64,000 bases of DNA from positions 115,709 through 179,708 of the forward strand of contig QZCP01000490.1 in NCBI GenBank assembly GCA_003956705.1, in the 5' to 3' direction. Position numbers and translations under genes: made by a program. This DNA comes from Brevipalpus yothersi (Eukaryota > Arthropoda > Arachnida > Trombidiformes > Tenuipalpidae). The notes below the pieces were generated by a model that made no database searches, was not told where the DNA came from, and saw only the letters and a list, made by a program, of their open reading frames with translations. Numbering within the stretch: position 1 is the first letter of the stretch; every line of letters starts with the position of its first letter. Shown here piece by piece: positions 13,401 through 26,100 of the stretch.

Positions 13401-14473
13401 TTCTTGAAAATCCAAATTGTGATAAGTTCAATCATGTTCAACCACAAGAGTTCACTAAATCAATTGATATTACATTAGATAAAGTGATAGAGCCATTCCA
13501 AGAATATGACATTCATCTAAAATTGAAGTGTAAATTCGCCTCTCAAAGGGCTCCTAGTGGATTAGAGCACAGTATAATTCTTCAGTATGCGGAAAACAAG
13601 ACAGACAAACCAAAAGCAGTCAAAAAAGTTCTCTACTTCATTCCTCCATTCATGTCAACCTTAAAACTTTTCACAAACAATACGAAAAAGTTCATCGAGA
13701 TCACTGTTCGATCAGCTTGTAATCAGCGGATTGAATTATTCGACGCTAATCTCATATTTCAGAGTGATGAAAAATCAGAACTACCGATCAAATCAATGAA
13801 TCCTCCTACCAGAATGGTCATTTTCAGAGATCAACTTGTACACTATCTTTGGAGTGTCTCGCCGTGTGAGAATCAGAATCCCAAATTTTTGTTTACCCTC
13901 AAGTATAATCTAACCGGAGAAGTTTCCAAAGACCCTCTTGGATATCATTCGTATGAATGTGACTTCAAGCTCAACAATTATCAAACTCTATATCTTATTC
14001 GAGCTTCCGTTGAGCCGACAAAGGGTAGTGAGTTTTGTAGAGTTGGAGCTGTTTGTCAACTTAGGGTTACCATTGAGAAAATTAGACCTTCTTCGAATTC
14101 CACCTCAGTGATGTATGAAGTGATCGCTGACTCGAATCTCTGGAATATAAATGGTAGAACAGCTGGTGTGATAGATACCAACATCGAGACAAAATATTCC
14201 CTTGTATTCGATGTTCTCCCTCTTGTTAGCGGTCGTCTACCTGTGCCAAGTATCCGTCTTTCAAAATATGTGTACGCCTATCAGCAAATAGATCACCAAT
14301 CTATGGGCGATACTGATCCCGAATCATCATCAAACAGTTTACCTTCATCGGTTAACGAAGAGAATCGTCGTAAAGAGGCAAAGTTGGTCGCTTTCGAGTC
14401 TGGTCAAATATATAATACAAGTCGAGGTTTACAAGTCAACGTTCTTCCCTCATCTGGGCTACTTGTTAACTAG
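10426..14473 (+). CDS. TRAPPC10: Trafficking protein particle complex subunit 10
   Basis: Metazoan TRAPPII-specific subunit (yeast Trs130 relative). TRAPPII activates Rab11/Rab1-class GTPases in Golgi and endosomal trafficking. Six coding exons: 10426-10453, 10574-10658, 10730-11702, 11786-11932, 12007-12347, 12400-14473, giving 1215 aa against about 1259 in human. The tiny first exon (MINTKPLIS) was chosen because it aligns with the family's opening KPIVT segment and splices in phase to the exon reading CSGNTSLVERL. Diagnostic matches are EWERSYGRS near residue 36, the WLVVVVDSND segment, and the strongly conserved QEELAFAFEMLSLYEDALVQ followed by YDELDALFSQ. The last exon carries the beta-rich C-terminal half in one 2.07 kb block. 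It ends 909 bases before the next gene on the same strand. Confidence 0.95.
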
Positions 14474-15382
14474 AAGGAGAAATTTTTTTTATCATAACTT
14501 AATGTATTTAGTTTTTATTTGAAATCTTTTGCCTGTACAAAAAATTCTTCTTTATAAAAGGAAGTTTCGAGCAAATGGAGTAGTACCACAAACAACTCTT
14601 GTTCCAATTAGAACATGCTATTTTCTTGTAAAAAAAGAATTGCTTTCCAAAGATTTTTTCCTCTCTCCCAAGCTGTCCATTTGCTGGAGAAAAAACTATC
14701 AGTTTCCGCTCCGACAAGTTGTGAGTATGTCCAAAAACTCATATAGGAACGACCGTTTCCATCAGAATTAAGATCTAATCTTATTGAAATCGATTGATGA
14801 GAACTTCACTGGGATAATCGAAAAATGTCACGAGATTTTCACTATTCCATCTACACTGTACTTATGGACTTCTGGATTTGACTCCGGAAGACATCCAAAA
14901 AATGATGTGAATAATGTAGAACAGGAATATCTCAGTGGAAGAAGTCACCCTATCAGGAGACTCACGAATGAATGATGAAACTTGAATTCAAGTCATCAAT
15001 AAAGTCATGCAGGAAAAAATTTTGCCTTGGATTTCGAAATACGAAAATATATACATATATATGAGAGTCAAGTTCTTGTCCAAGAACCTGAAACTGGAGG
15101 GACAACATTCATCTGTTATCGCTAGCAGCAATTCATGAGAACAAACAAGCTTATGTTACTTTTCTATGATGATGCTAATGTGTTTCCCCAAACGTTATGA
15201 GGCAAACTTGTAAATGTGAAAAATGTTGTAAAAATATGCAAGATAATCAGTGACAATTAATTTGAATAATGTCTACTTCAACTTGAAGCATACTTTCTCT
15301 TCCGTTAAATTAATTTTAAAATTGCAGAGCTTAATCAGTTTCATCATCGTCAAAGAATCAATCGAATAATCCAATCGATGCA
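14474..15382. other. TRAPPC10 3' flank
   Basis: AT-rich noncoding stretch. Small open frames (80 and 63 codons on the plus strand) have no coding character or resemblance to known families. It ends with the presumed leader of the secreted-protein gene. Nothing else was recognised. Confidence 0.5.
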
Positions 15383-16150
15383 ATGTTCATCATTCATTTG
15401 TCCGTTCTTTTTCTCATTTTTTGTTGCCCATCACCATCATCACCGATTGATCCTGGGACAATGATAGAAATAGAAAACAGTGTTGTTGATACAGCACCTT
15501 TGATCTCAAAGTTTCGAGAAATCATGAATGATGGACGTCAATTGAGGGTGAAGGTAAACGGTGGATGCTTGGATGCCGGACATCGTACTCCACATCCCAA
15601 AGGAGGTATTCTCACTCCATATGTTAACGAAAAGTGTGGTATGCATCCATGGACAAAGTGGTACTGGAATGGTGATTATTTGAAGGTAGGCTGGACATCA
15701 GATTATCCCGGTGAGGAAGGCTGTCTAGGCTATTGGGGTAAACAAGATGTTGTTCGAGATGTACATCAATTGCAAGTTTTTGTGTGTGGACTTGTTGAAC
15801 AATTCACCATTCGAATTCATCCGAGACAACTTGATTTCCCTCGATTACAGATATATTTTTCGATTCATTCGAAAAGCAATATGAAAAAATGTCTCGGAAT
15901 GTATAATGATGATATCGAATTGTATCCTGAAGAAATGAAAAACGATACCAAAAGTGTACGTCGAGACATTTTTCAAATTCAAGAGTGCTACGGATTCGAT
16001 CATCAATCATTTTATTTGGATAATGAACAATTCGACGAAATTGATAATATGAAGCAGAAAATTTTTGGACCCAGGGGATTTAAGCATTGGGATTTCAAGA
16101 AAGATGAAAATTGTACATGTGTGAATGCTAATGCAATCGAAAACAATTGA
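15383..16150 (+). CDS. Secreted Cys-rich protein, possible ricin-B/beta-trefoil fold
   Basis: Not assignable to a named family. Single exon of 255 codons from an ATG opening a clear signal peptide (MFIIHLSVLFLIFCC, then PSPSSP). The mature part has eight cysteines (about C62, C85, C114, C134, C170, C202, C247, C249), enough for four disulfides, and sequons NDT and NCT. Residues 53-117 resemble ricin-B lectin repeats: GGCLDAG, a GGILTPYVNEKCG stretch, a W-rich PWTKWYW in place of QxW, then a second GCLGYWG. A third CLG occurs near 170. This points to a beta-trefoil-like fold; carbohydrate binding is inference. No membrane segment follows the signal peptide, so secretion is likely. Alternatives are another small disulfide-rich secreted family specific to this lineage. 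Confidence 0.7.
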   Translation: MFIIHLSVLFLIFCCPSPSSPIDPGTMIEIENSVVDTAPLISKFREIMNDGRQLRVKVNGGCLDAGHRTPHPKGGILTPYVNEKCGMHPWTKWYWNGDYLKVGWTSDYPGEEGCLGYWGKQDVVRDVHQLQVFVCGLVEQFTIRIHPRQLDFPRLQIYFSIHSKSNMKKCLGMYNDDIELYPEEMKNDTKSVRRDIFQIQECYGFDHQSFYLDNEQFDEIDNMKQKIFGPRGFKHWDFKKDENCTCVNANAIENN

Positions 16151-16806
16151 AACGGAGAGAAATATTATGAATATTATGTATAAAAAATACTCGATGCCTA
16201 CTGGCTGATTAAGCTGGCAACAATATGTTTGTTATGTGGTGCTGATTTCGGGGAAGCTCGGTGATAGTTACACAAATAATCTATTCTCTTCATTGGCGCC
16301 TTTCAAACACCCTTTCTTAACTTCTAATGACGAAACAGTCTATTGATTAGAATTTCAGCTGATAAAACATGAAACTTCTTCGAATTCTCAAACTTTACAT
16401 CAAAACTTTTCCGAGTCTTAATGTATGATTCATAACAAAGATTTAGGGAGCCTTTGAAATGAAAGGCGGTTCATATTATGAGGGTTAACTTCTCATACAC
16501 AGTTTCATTCTGGCCAAATTTAGGATAAAATTTGAAGGAAGAACACTGGTGAGGGATGTTTTTCAAGAGTGCTCCTAAGAGAAGAGGACAAGAGAGTAGA
16601 AAATAAGGCAGAATTGATTTATTTTAAGGAACTTTTCTAAGTAATTTTGATGGCCTCATTTCTGAAATTAAATGAGGGCGAATCAAGTCCTAGTCAATAA
16701 TAGTCAAAGTGTAGAACTGTCTTGATGATTGTTATGAAAATCGATTTTTGCAAGAAGCATAAAATAAAAAACTGATGAATTGATGTGAATCTTAACCTTC
16801 ATCAGC
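16151..16806. other. Convergent gene spacer
   Basis: 656 bases between the stop of the secreted-protein gene (plus strand) and the stop of the rhomboid gene (minus strand). It presumably holds both 3' untranslated regions. No ORF or structured element was recognised. Confidence 0.5.
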
Positions 16807-18439
16807 TTATGAGCGAGGAGTTGGAAAGTAATCATCATAGACAACATTCCAAACTATAAAGAAAATGAGCAAGAAACTGTAAACAAATAGTGAGGCCCAA
16901 CCAAGTATTTTTTCCCAATTTCGAACCTTAAGATTTCGGAGCACCAGAACACCTATTAAGAAGCCTGCGACGGCTCCCATCTGAAAAGAGATAGAAAATT
17001 GTTGAAAGAGAATTTTTTAATCGAATTCAGGGTATTGGAAGTACACAAAGATAAAGATCCATTGTTGTGACAATATAGGCCTTCTATTCTTACCAAATGA
17101 GCAGAATAACTGGTTCGATCACCCCTTTTTCCAAAGTATCGACTATAAACAGCAACCCCAACATCGAGAGTCCCGAAACAAACAAGACCAATCGCTCGAA
17201 CTATTCCAAACTCCATCTCAGTATAGTTCTGACGATAAGAGTATTAAATATTAGCTTATGACAAGAACGGAAAAGATTTTTCACTCACAATCACAACATT
17301 AGCAAGATGTGCTGCAATCAGAGCATAAACTCCTCCCGAAGCACCAGCTAGGAATGATCTTGGATCTGAGAATAGATAAAATATTGGTGAGAAAATTTGA
17401 ACTGAAATTTGAATGATAATACATACCCGAAAGAGAACTTCCCAGAGAGCCCATTAGAACACCCCCGAGATATACTAGGCCAACTCTCCACCTAGAGAAA
17501 AAAGATTAGATTGATCAGTGTTTCCATTCTCTCCAGAAAATCAAGGAGTAGTTCTACCACCGCCATAATTCCTTCTTCATTTTCACTATGAATTTGGAGG
17601 CAGGGCGAAAGGATGAAAGGTTCACTGGAATCTAGGGGAATCATTAGTGCAATTACCATTTGTGGACCATCTCTAAAGGAATACCGAGCATAAGTTGAAC
17701 AATAAGATTGAAAAATAAGTGGAAAAATCCCGCGTGAATTAGTGCATAAGTCAAGTATCGCCATGCCTCGTATCGTTTGTACGGGTTGTAGATGAATAGA
17801 CTATCAAGAGGAACTGGGCCTGTAGCAGAAATGGAAGACATCTCGATACAATAGTAGACGAATATAGCTATTTCAATCAACGAGATCAAGAGAAGGAACA
17901 GAGGCGGTGGTGAGCAATTATACTCCTCAATGTATCTCCTTATTACACTCCGTCTTTGAGATTTGGGTACCGCAACGATAACCTGGAGAGAGAGCAAAAA
18001 TCAATTGAATCTTATATTTGAACACAAAAAGTAATTAAACTTACCGCGAAACGAATAAGCCTTTGCAAACGCGGTCTATGAGCACCAAGTTCTCGACAAT
18101 TAATCATTCTCAGAAATTCATTGTAGGTTATGTAACCATCTCTATCGTATTCGGCTCTCTCGATCACTTCGTCAAGAATTTCTTGAGGTATATCTTCCTC
18201 AAGTCGATCATTTGCTTGTCCAATTCGTCGCTTAAACTCTTCGATAGGAATTTTGCCATCCCCATCGGCATCATATTTTTCGAAAACAGGGCGCCAGATC
18301 TGTACAATCATTCCACAAGAAGAGAGTTAATTGATCAAGTTTCACATAGATTTATATATAATAGATCAAATCTTACCCTATCCATTTCAAAAGAAACTCT
18401 CTGATCACCACCTTCATCTTCAACTCTTATTGTTTTCAT
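16807..18439 (-). CDS. EF-hand rhomboid-related intramembrane serine protease
   Basis: Intramembrane protease of the RHBDL type (RHBDL1/3; fly Rho-4), which cleaves transmembrane substrates such as EGF-family ligands. Seven coding exons, in transcript order: 18439-18377, 18299-18045, 17982-17657, 17491-17427, 17365-17289, 17228-17094, 16980-16807; 364 aa. Two EF-hand loops are visible at about 31-42 (DADGDGKIPIEE) and 71-82 (DRDGYITYNE), suggesting calcium regulation as known for Rho-4. The catalytic dyad is intact: Ser246 in LAGASGGVYA and His306 in SYSAHL. The conserved EMVHKWWRVG loop and HLFFN motif are present. The start ATG opens a short acidic N-terminus that splices in frame to the EF-hands. 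Whether it is closer to RHBDL1, RHBDL3 or Rho-4 cannot be decided by eye. Confidence 0.95.
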
Positions 18440-20198
18440 ACTGGATGGAATGATGTTGACCAATTTCAACACTGGTCACTGGTTGAGCAAAACTTGAGGC
18501 ACTCACAATTTGAATGGATGAATTGTTTGATGATGATTATGATGTGATTAATCAAACTTTCTCTCCCTTCCTATTGCTCTCAACACTTTCGGGTGTGGCA
18601 ACTTGGGTGATTGCAACACTAAGCTAACATTGTTATGATTACACTTGAAGCATCATTTTCAGGGTTGAGCAAATCAATGAACCATGGAAACCAGAGAAAA
18701 TTACCAAACATATATACATGTATAGATGTACATCAAAAAGATGAGAGGAGAGAAAGAGAAACAGAATTAGGGTTACATGGTGAAATTGATATATATATCA
18801 TGTGTTGTCAAACCAAGCATGTAAATAAACATTTCATTTGATGCATGTCAACCCAAATACATCTCTGCTTCTCTTTTGGAGAGACATGAACAAAACATAA
18901 ACCAAACTATTAAAAATTAACTTACCTTAAATCATTTAAAAAGATTAAAAAGCCAAACTGCCAGTTTGTTGACCAAAACTCAACTGGACAGTTGAGTTGC
19001 GCATCCCATAAAAACAAAATCAGCAAGTTTGAGAAGTTGGAGAAGTTTGGAAGACGAAAAAACTTGACGATTGTAACCACTTCTTGCTTGGTAAGATTAT
19101 TAACATTGGCTATTTTTATTGCTTTTTTGTTTACTTGTGTGTGCATACGTGTTCACCTTAACTCATACCACAATTGTGATGGGAAGACAATCTTGGATGG
19201 CTCGGAGGAAACGGATAAAAAGGTGCATTGAGAGTTACACACTCTTTTCCATCGTAATGATTGCTTTCCCGGGCTGAAACAGGAAGCTGGCTTGATGCGA
19301 CTCACTGAAAGCGAATCGAATGAAGAACAAGTGATGATGATCTCAGATTGTGATGATCATCTTTTTTTATCATGCTAAGTTCCTGTTGGAACTTTGAGAA
19401 AGAGAGAGAGAGAGAGAGAGAAAATCTCAGTTCTGGAACTTTGGTTTGAAAATTTTGCGCCCAATTGAAACGGTATTGTTCCTGTTAAGTGGAACAGTAG
19501 AACCCAAGAAACTATGAGAATTCTTTTTTTCAAAAAGATTTGATGAGATTGTCCGATTTTTTACTCTTAAGATATCTAAACAAAGAATATGATCTATGAT
19601 AGGGATCGAATTCAGTTTCGAATATCATGTCAAGGCTCTCAAGTTTCGAATTATCCTTCATCATCATTATTACTATTATTATTGAGAGCTCCTTCCTGAA
19701 GGAAAATGAAATATTGGTAATTGCTGGATGCAAACGATTTTTCTATGGAGAAGTTAATATTTGATGACGAAATCCTAAAAATTATTCAGATGACAATTTC
19801 TACTAAAAAAAGGAACATTTTGATTGTTTTTTTTCAATCGTATTATTATTAGCAAAATTAGAGTTGACATGTTACAAGGTAAGTTACAGTAGTTGGCTGA
19901 CTATAATGAGCAAATTGATGAAAAAAAAAATCTCCATAAGAATATTTAAGGGTCTCTCTAATAATAATGAGGTAATTTTCGAGCTCAGATCTCACAGACA
20001 AACTGGTATCAAATTTGGGACCTTTACATGAGAAACTATCCAAAGATTTTTCCTTTCTCCTTCTATGTCACAAATTAACTTTGATCTTGATATTTACACG
20101 GCAAAATTGACGAAGAAGCCCCACTTCGAATTATGTTCTTCATGCTTGCGGAAAAAAATATGCCACCAATCACATACATATTGTTCAAACAATTATGA
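18440..20198. other. Rhomboid promoter side and talin 3' flank
   Basis: No gene recognised in 1.76 kb. It contains a (GA)n run at about 19403-19421 and AT-rich sequence. The part nearest 20198 is the presumed talin 3' untranslated region, and the part nearest 18440 the rhomboid promoter. Confidence 0.5.
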
Positions 20199-23100
20199 TC
20201 ATTGTTGATAAAAATAGGCTGGTCCACCATTCGCTGGACCAGCATCACCATTTTCACCATCAGGCTTAACATAATAATATTCATTATCAATAAACTCTTG
20301 TCTCTTCGCATTATATCGAGCCTTATGTATCAGAGCAAGCTTCTCTCGGGCATCATGTAATTCACGCTCTTTTCTCAATATCTCTTCACGTGCCGATATT
20401 TCCTGTGCAATTCCGGGCACTTTTCGTCTGCTCACCACCAAACTCAACTCTTCATCATGTTCAATTGCTCTCTGGGCAGCGCGAACCAAATTATCGGTAG
20501 CCTTTTTAACCGCATTTCCGGCAGCCTGTAAGCGTGCCATTGCCTTGGAATCAGGATCAGCTTTCACCTGACAGGCCACCAGTAAGTGGGCAGTTGAGCT
20601 GGCCACTTGTTTGGCTGATGATATTAATCGTTCTTCCGATGCATGTCCCTGTACCAGAGCATTTGCCGCTTCCACCAGACTGTGGGTTGCTGCGGCCACC
20701 AAACGAGCGGCTGATATCAAGCCTTCTGACCATTCACCATCATCGGTACGTGCCATCGGATGGGCTGATACACGTCCTTCGGCCACAAGTTCACGTTGGG
20801 CAGCGCAAGCAGCTCGAATCAATGCCGCTGTTGCGGCGGTAATTGATTTGGCAGCATCCAAAATCATCTCATCAAATGTCATGTCTTCTTGGGGTAACTG
20901 TTGGAAATTAAATGTAACAGCAACAATGAGAAAACAATTGCGATCACAATTGATTAACAAAAAAAATAATCAGTTCATCAAGAGGACACAATAGTATTCC
21001 ACAGTGTTCTACCTACCTTAATACTTGTTCTCCTAGGCTGAAGACTTGCCAATTTTTTGGATGCTGCATCAATGGATGCGGCTGCTCCGAGAAGTTCAGT
21101 TTCAGCGATCACAATCGGATCATTTGGATCAGCCCAATCATCACCTTTGAGCATTTCCGCTGCACTGACCACATCAGTGACCGCGGCAGCTATTTCTCGA
21201 GACATATCAACGAAAGCTTGCTTCTCTCGAGGAGTAGCTCCAGTTGGCCTCTGGATACAGCCGTTGAGCAGTTTGAGTAGCTGTAAATACTTGAGTGCAC
21301 AATTACGTCCACTTTCCAGGGTTCTTTGAATTAAATCGGGTGAATCTGAAGCATATGCAGCCTGTCTGGTGGTGGTCAACAGATCGCCAATAGCTTTTCG
21401 GCCAAGATTTGCTGCCGTTATTACATCATCCTGTTTACCACTATTTCCAGCGATCACAGCTTTTTGGGTGGCCAATGTTACCGGCTTGGTTACTCGAACC
21501 AAATCTTCTGGTGATGCTCGCTGACTTGGTGGTCCAGCAGAATCGAAACTTCGAATTTCATTCGCTATCGCTTCAATTGTGGCCTCCAGGGCACGAGTTC
21601 CACGTTGATGTTCATCTTCAACAATCTTGACAGTTTTCAGTAATGAAGTGACATTGGTTATCATGTTCTGGAGAAGAAAAATTGAAGATAGGTTGATGAA
21701 CTTTGATTCTATCTTTCAAATATCATAAGCTCAATACTATTCTCTATTATTCTCACCTTGGCAGTATCCTTAAGATATACCATGGCTGGATCATCACTAC
21801 TCTTTCCAGAAGCTGATTTGGTAGCTTGAATCAAATCGCCGAGTGCTATTGCAACATCTTTAGCAGCATTCAATAGTAAAACTTGAGCTTCCGAATTGCT
21901 TGATCCTAATGATGCAGCTCCTTGCTTAACAGTCTCAGCTAAACCTAGAATACTGTTAACTGCACTTTGTACAGCATCAGCAAGTTGCTCTTGATCAGAG
22001 GCAGCACCCAATACCAGTGACTTGGTGTCTTCGACTAATGATTTGGCACAATTAAGAATACCCTCTCGATGGGCTGCAAATTGATCATTCTCATCCTCTG
22101 GATTAAGAGTTCCAGCAGTTGCGAACATGATTGTGGTATCCAGATCACCGATCACACCATTAACGGTTGAAACAGCATTTATACATGCCTGAGTACCTCG
22201 TGATCCAGCCTGGAGGGCAGCAAGTACATAGGATGCCTTTTCACATACATTTCTGGCCTGATCGGCAACATCTTTCTGGGCCATTGGATCTCGAGGATCG
22301 TCTTGAACAGGTCCAGTTGCTCTTGTTAAATGAATACAAGCAGTACCAAGAGCTTGAACGGCAGTCTTAATGTGATCGGCAACCTGGAGGGTAAAGAAAA
22401 TTGGGATCAGAATTGGGATCAGAATCCTTTCGATATTGCTTCAATAACAAATTTCCACTTACTTCAACATTGGATGTTGTTGCCACAGCACCAACAGTGT
22501 CAGAAGCCAGGTTAGCATAGCTCACTGCTAAATTGTTGGTTAATACTCCAAGATCTTCAACCTGATGATTAGCTGATTTGCTTGCCTATCGAAAGTTATT
22601 CAAATGTATGGAGGAATGAAAAAAAAGAATCAATATTATTGCTGAAAAGTCTCTCGAGAAGAACTCACAATTTCTTGAGCAATTCGAGTAATATCTTTCA
22701 AGTTATCGACCATTCGAGTTTGATAATCCACAAAACTCATTGATCTACCGGTAAGATCGTTAGCTGAGAATGAATATCGTTCGTCAAGTTTTGCGATTGA
22801 TTTGCTGATAGAATCTACAACTGATGGCACATAAGTATCACCAGAGGAAGTTGACTGTTGAGAAAGAGAAACGAATTTAAAATTAATTAACCAAAGGTTC
22901 AAAATTCAAATCAATGTAAATGCCGATTTGATTCAATTGAAGAGAATGAATATGTTGTCAAAGCTCTTATAAATTGGAAATGATCATCGATTACCTGAAG
23001 AGTATGAGTAAGATCTTGAATGGCTTCTTTGAGGCATTCACATCCATCATCAATTTCAGCATGATGTGAAGCATCATTAGGATTACCGCCACAATCACGA

Positions 23101-26100
23101 ACTGCTTGGAATAGCTGTATAGCACATTCGCAAACAGTTTTGGTTTGATTGAAAACATTGATCTGAGTCTTGCTGCTGGTTGTCTTCGCAGCACATCCGA
23201 TAGCATTCTGTATTAGTGGGTCAAAATATGATCCCAAAGTGGTCACTGTGTGGCCAATGTTTTCAGCTTCACACTTGCCGGTCACACGAACTGGCTCAAT
23301 TTTGTCACCAATTTCGTTCAACGTTGAATGCATTATTTCTCGATACGTTTTGAATGAATGATCTGTCTTCATATTCAAATTTTGATTCATCATACTGACA
23401 GCAGCTTGATCCAATTCTTGCATATTTCGACGTAGCCTCTCGATTGCTGTATCACACTCTTTACGACCAGGTGAAGCATCTTGCATAGCTTTGATCAATT
23501 TTTTCATCGAATCATCCACAGCATCACTCTGTTTGGACATTGTTTTCCACGTTGATGCATCACTGGGATTGAGGACCAAAGTTTTCGCCGTAAACAGTAG
23601 ATTACAAAAATGATCAATAATCAGTTTACCAGCACTGGTAATGGGTAGCTGGTGGATGCGAGATTTTTCACTAATTTTCGCTGGAATAGCAGCAAATTCT
23701 GATGAGCTTGCATAAGCTGTCAAATTTTCGACCGCGTCAATCAATGGTCTTGTAGCAGCGGAACAATTTTGCCGTTTCTCTGAACTATCTGGATCTTGAT
23801 CCAATTCTTTGATTTCTCGAACCAAAGCTGCCGTTGCATTGGCCACATCTTTGGCCGATTGGACAAAGTATCGCTTGGCAATTGGATTGACAGTTCGAGA
23901 TGAAGCTAGGCGACATGAGTTGCACAATGATGATGTGTGCTTGGCAATGGTTGTGGCTGCCGATAGAACTTGCTGTTGTGTACTATTGCGATTTGTTAAT
24001 TGTTGACAGGCCACTTGGATGGCATCATTTGACCGGTGGAAAGCATTCAAATCAACCAGACCAGGTCGACCAGCGACACTGGATGGATCGGAAGCACCCA
24101 CAAGATAGGCACAATGAGCAGTATTTTCAATCATATTGCACACCGAATCGGCACCATCACGAACGGAATCAACGAAAACTTCATGTTCCTCACGTTCCGC
24201 AGAATGTCCCAAATTTTCCATAATATCTCGAACTCGCCGGGACAAATCTCGCACAGCATCCAGTGATTCGAAATAGCTGTTATGATTGAGCGGTTCTGAT
24301 GGATTTTCCAACAGAGGTCGAGTCATTTGAATTTTTCGAATTGCAGCATCAACCTCCTTCTGACCTGGAGCACCTGATGAGATGCAATTGATCAGATTGT
24401 CTACACTGTCAACCAGAGCCCGCATTACAGCGGTCAGTTGATTGCGTGCTAACAGTGAATTGGGATCAGAGGCCACAAGTTTTGCTGATTGTAGTAGCTT
24501 TGAGCAAGCAGCAGAAACTGCCTTCAACGCAGCGATCAATTGATTCTTGAGATTAGGATCTTTCACATTGGCAATCATATTCAGTCCAGCATTGGCAAAA
24601 TTACCATAAACCGTTGTAAATCGTTTGGCTGCCGAGGCCAATGATATTGGTGATCGAGAATTTTGAACCACCTCATTAGCTGATTCACTTAGTTTAGTGG
24701 CAGCAGCCAGTAGTGTTTGTTGTAACTCATTGAATGGTCGCCGAGATGGTGGATGTGTACCGGTTGGTGTGGATGATGGTACTGTGCTAAACAATTGACT
24801 TGATTCGGTTATCGTTCGAACGGCTTCATCAACATCTCGCTGACCAGGCATAGTACCGACGCAACTGTTGAGTGCCACAGACACATCTTTGGCCACATAA
24901 GTCAAGCGAGACTGTCGATTAGGATCTTCCGGATTATCTAGTGCCCATCGAGTCTCTTCGAATAGGTAGATCGATTTTTCCAACACCTCTTGGGCATTAT
25001 TTAAACTGCGAACTTGAAATTGTGGATCATCAGATGTGGCCGCAACACCACGAACTGAATGGGTCATATCTCGTAGAGCATTGGTTGTATCTCGAGCGGC
25101 AGCTCCAACATGCACCTCATTGCCTTGTGAGGCAGCGGTCAAAAGTTCAGCCATTCCACTACCCACAGTTTTACAATCAGTGTTCAATTGTGATATACAC
25201 TTTTCAATTGTTTCACCGGGCAATGGTTTAAGGGTTCCCGAAGCGGAAGCTTTCTTGTAATCATGCACTTCACCGATCAACTCTTTACATGAATCGATAG
25301 CATTTTCGATCTCAAACGTTGAACAGCAGGCTTCTTGGGCTTTTTGGATACTCGATTTGAGATCGGCAATTGCTTCGTCCAATTCTTGGGCAGCATTTCG
25401 CATTTGTAGAGATGATCCTGGATCCTGTATAGTTGGTATGGCAGCTTTGGAGGTGCTCACAAGACGTGATGTTGGATCAACAAATGCTTCCGATGCTTGG
25501 ATCAGTTGAATTTGTTTCGCCGGATCTTCCGGATGATTGTGTACCTCTTTGGCACTCTGTATGATGGGTGGCATAGATTCGGTGACTTCAATGCAAATTT
25601 CTTCCAATTCTTCCTTTATTATACGATTCTCCTGGTGAGGTGCCGATCCATGGGCAGCGGCAATATTTTGGGTCGCAGCACGAGCCGCTTGTTTGGCCGA
25701 TTCTTCCAGACGTCCGATAACTTTTTTCCTCAGAGCATTACTGGCCGCAGTGTTGGTAGCATTCCTCAGATCTTCGGCAGCTTTTTTCAGTGCTGCCTGT
25801 TGCTCAGAATCATGAGGATTGGAAGCACAACCTTTCGCAGCATCCAACAATCGATTAGTAGCATCAGCCAAAACTTTAGCCGCAGCCAAAAGTCGCTTTG
25901 CTATATCTGGCGAGATAATATGTCCATTGTGGCAAAAGCGTGGAAGAGAGAATTACAGAGGAAAGAAAAAGAAAAGAAATGAATTCAGACATGAAAGAAT
26001 AGAGATACAGAAAGAGTCACAAAAATCGTTTTGAGAGTAAATTATCTGCCATGTCTCGCCTTTGAATACAGGAAATGTTATGAATATAGTCCAAAGAATT

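Noticed and set aside
25497..25982. Plus-strand 161-codon ORF in talin
   Set aside because: Antisense shadow of Ala-rich talin rod codons, like several other plus-strand frames between 20.5 and 28.2 kb.
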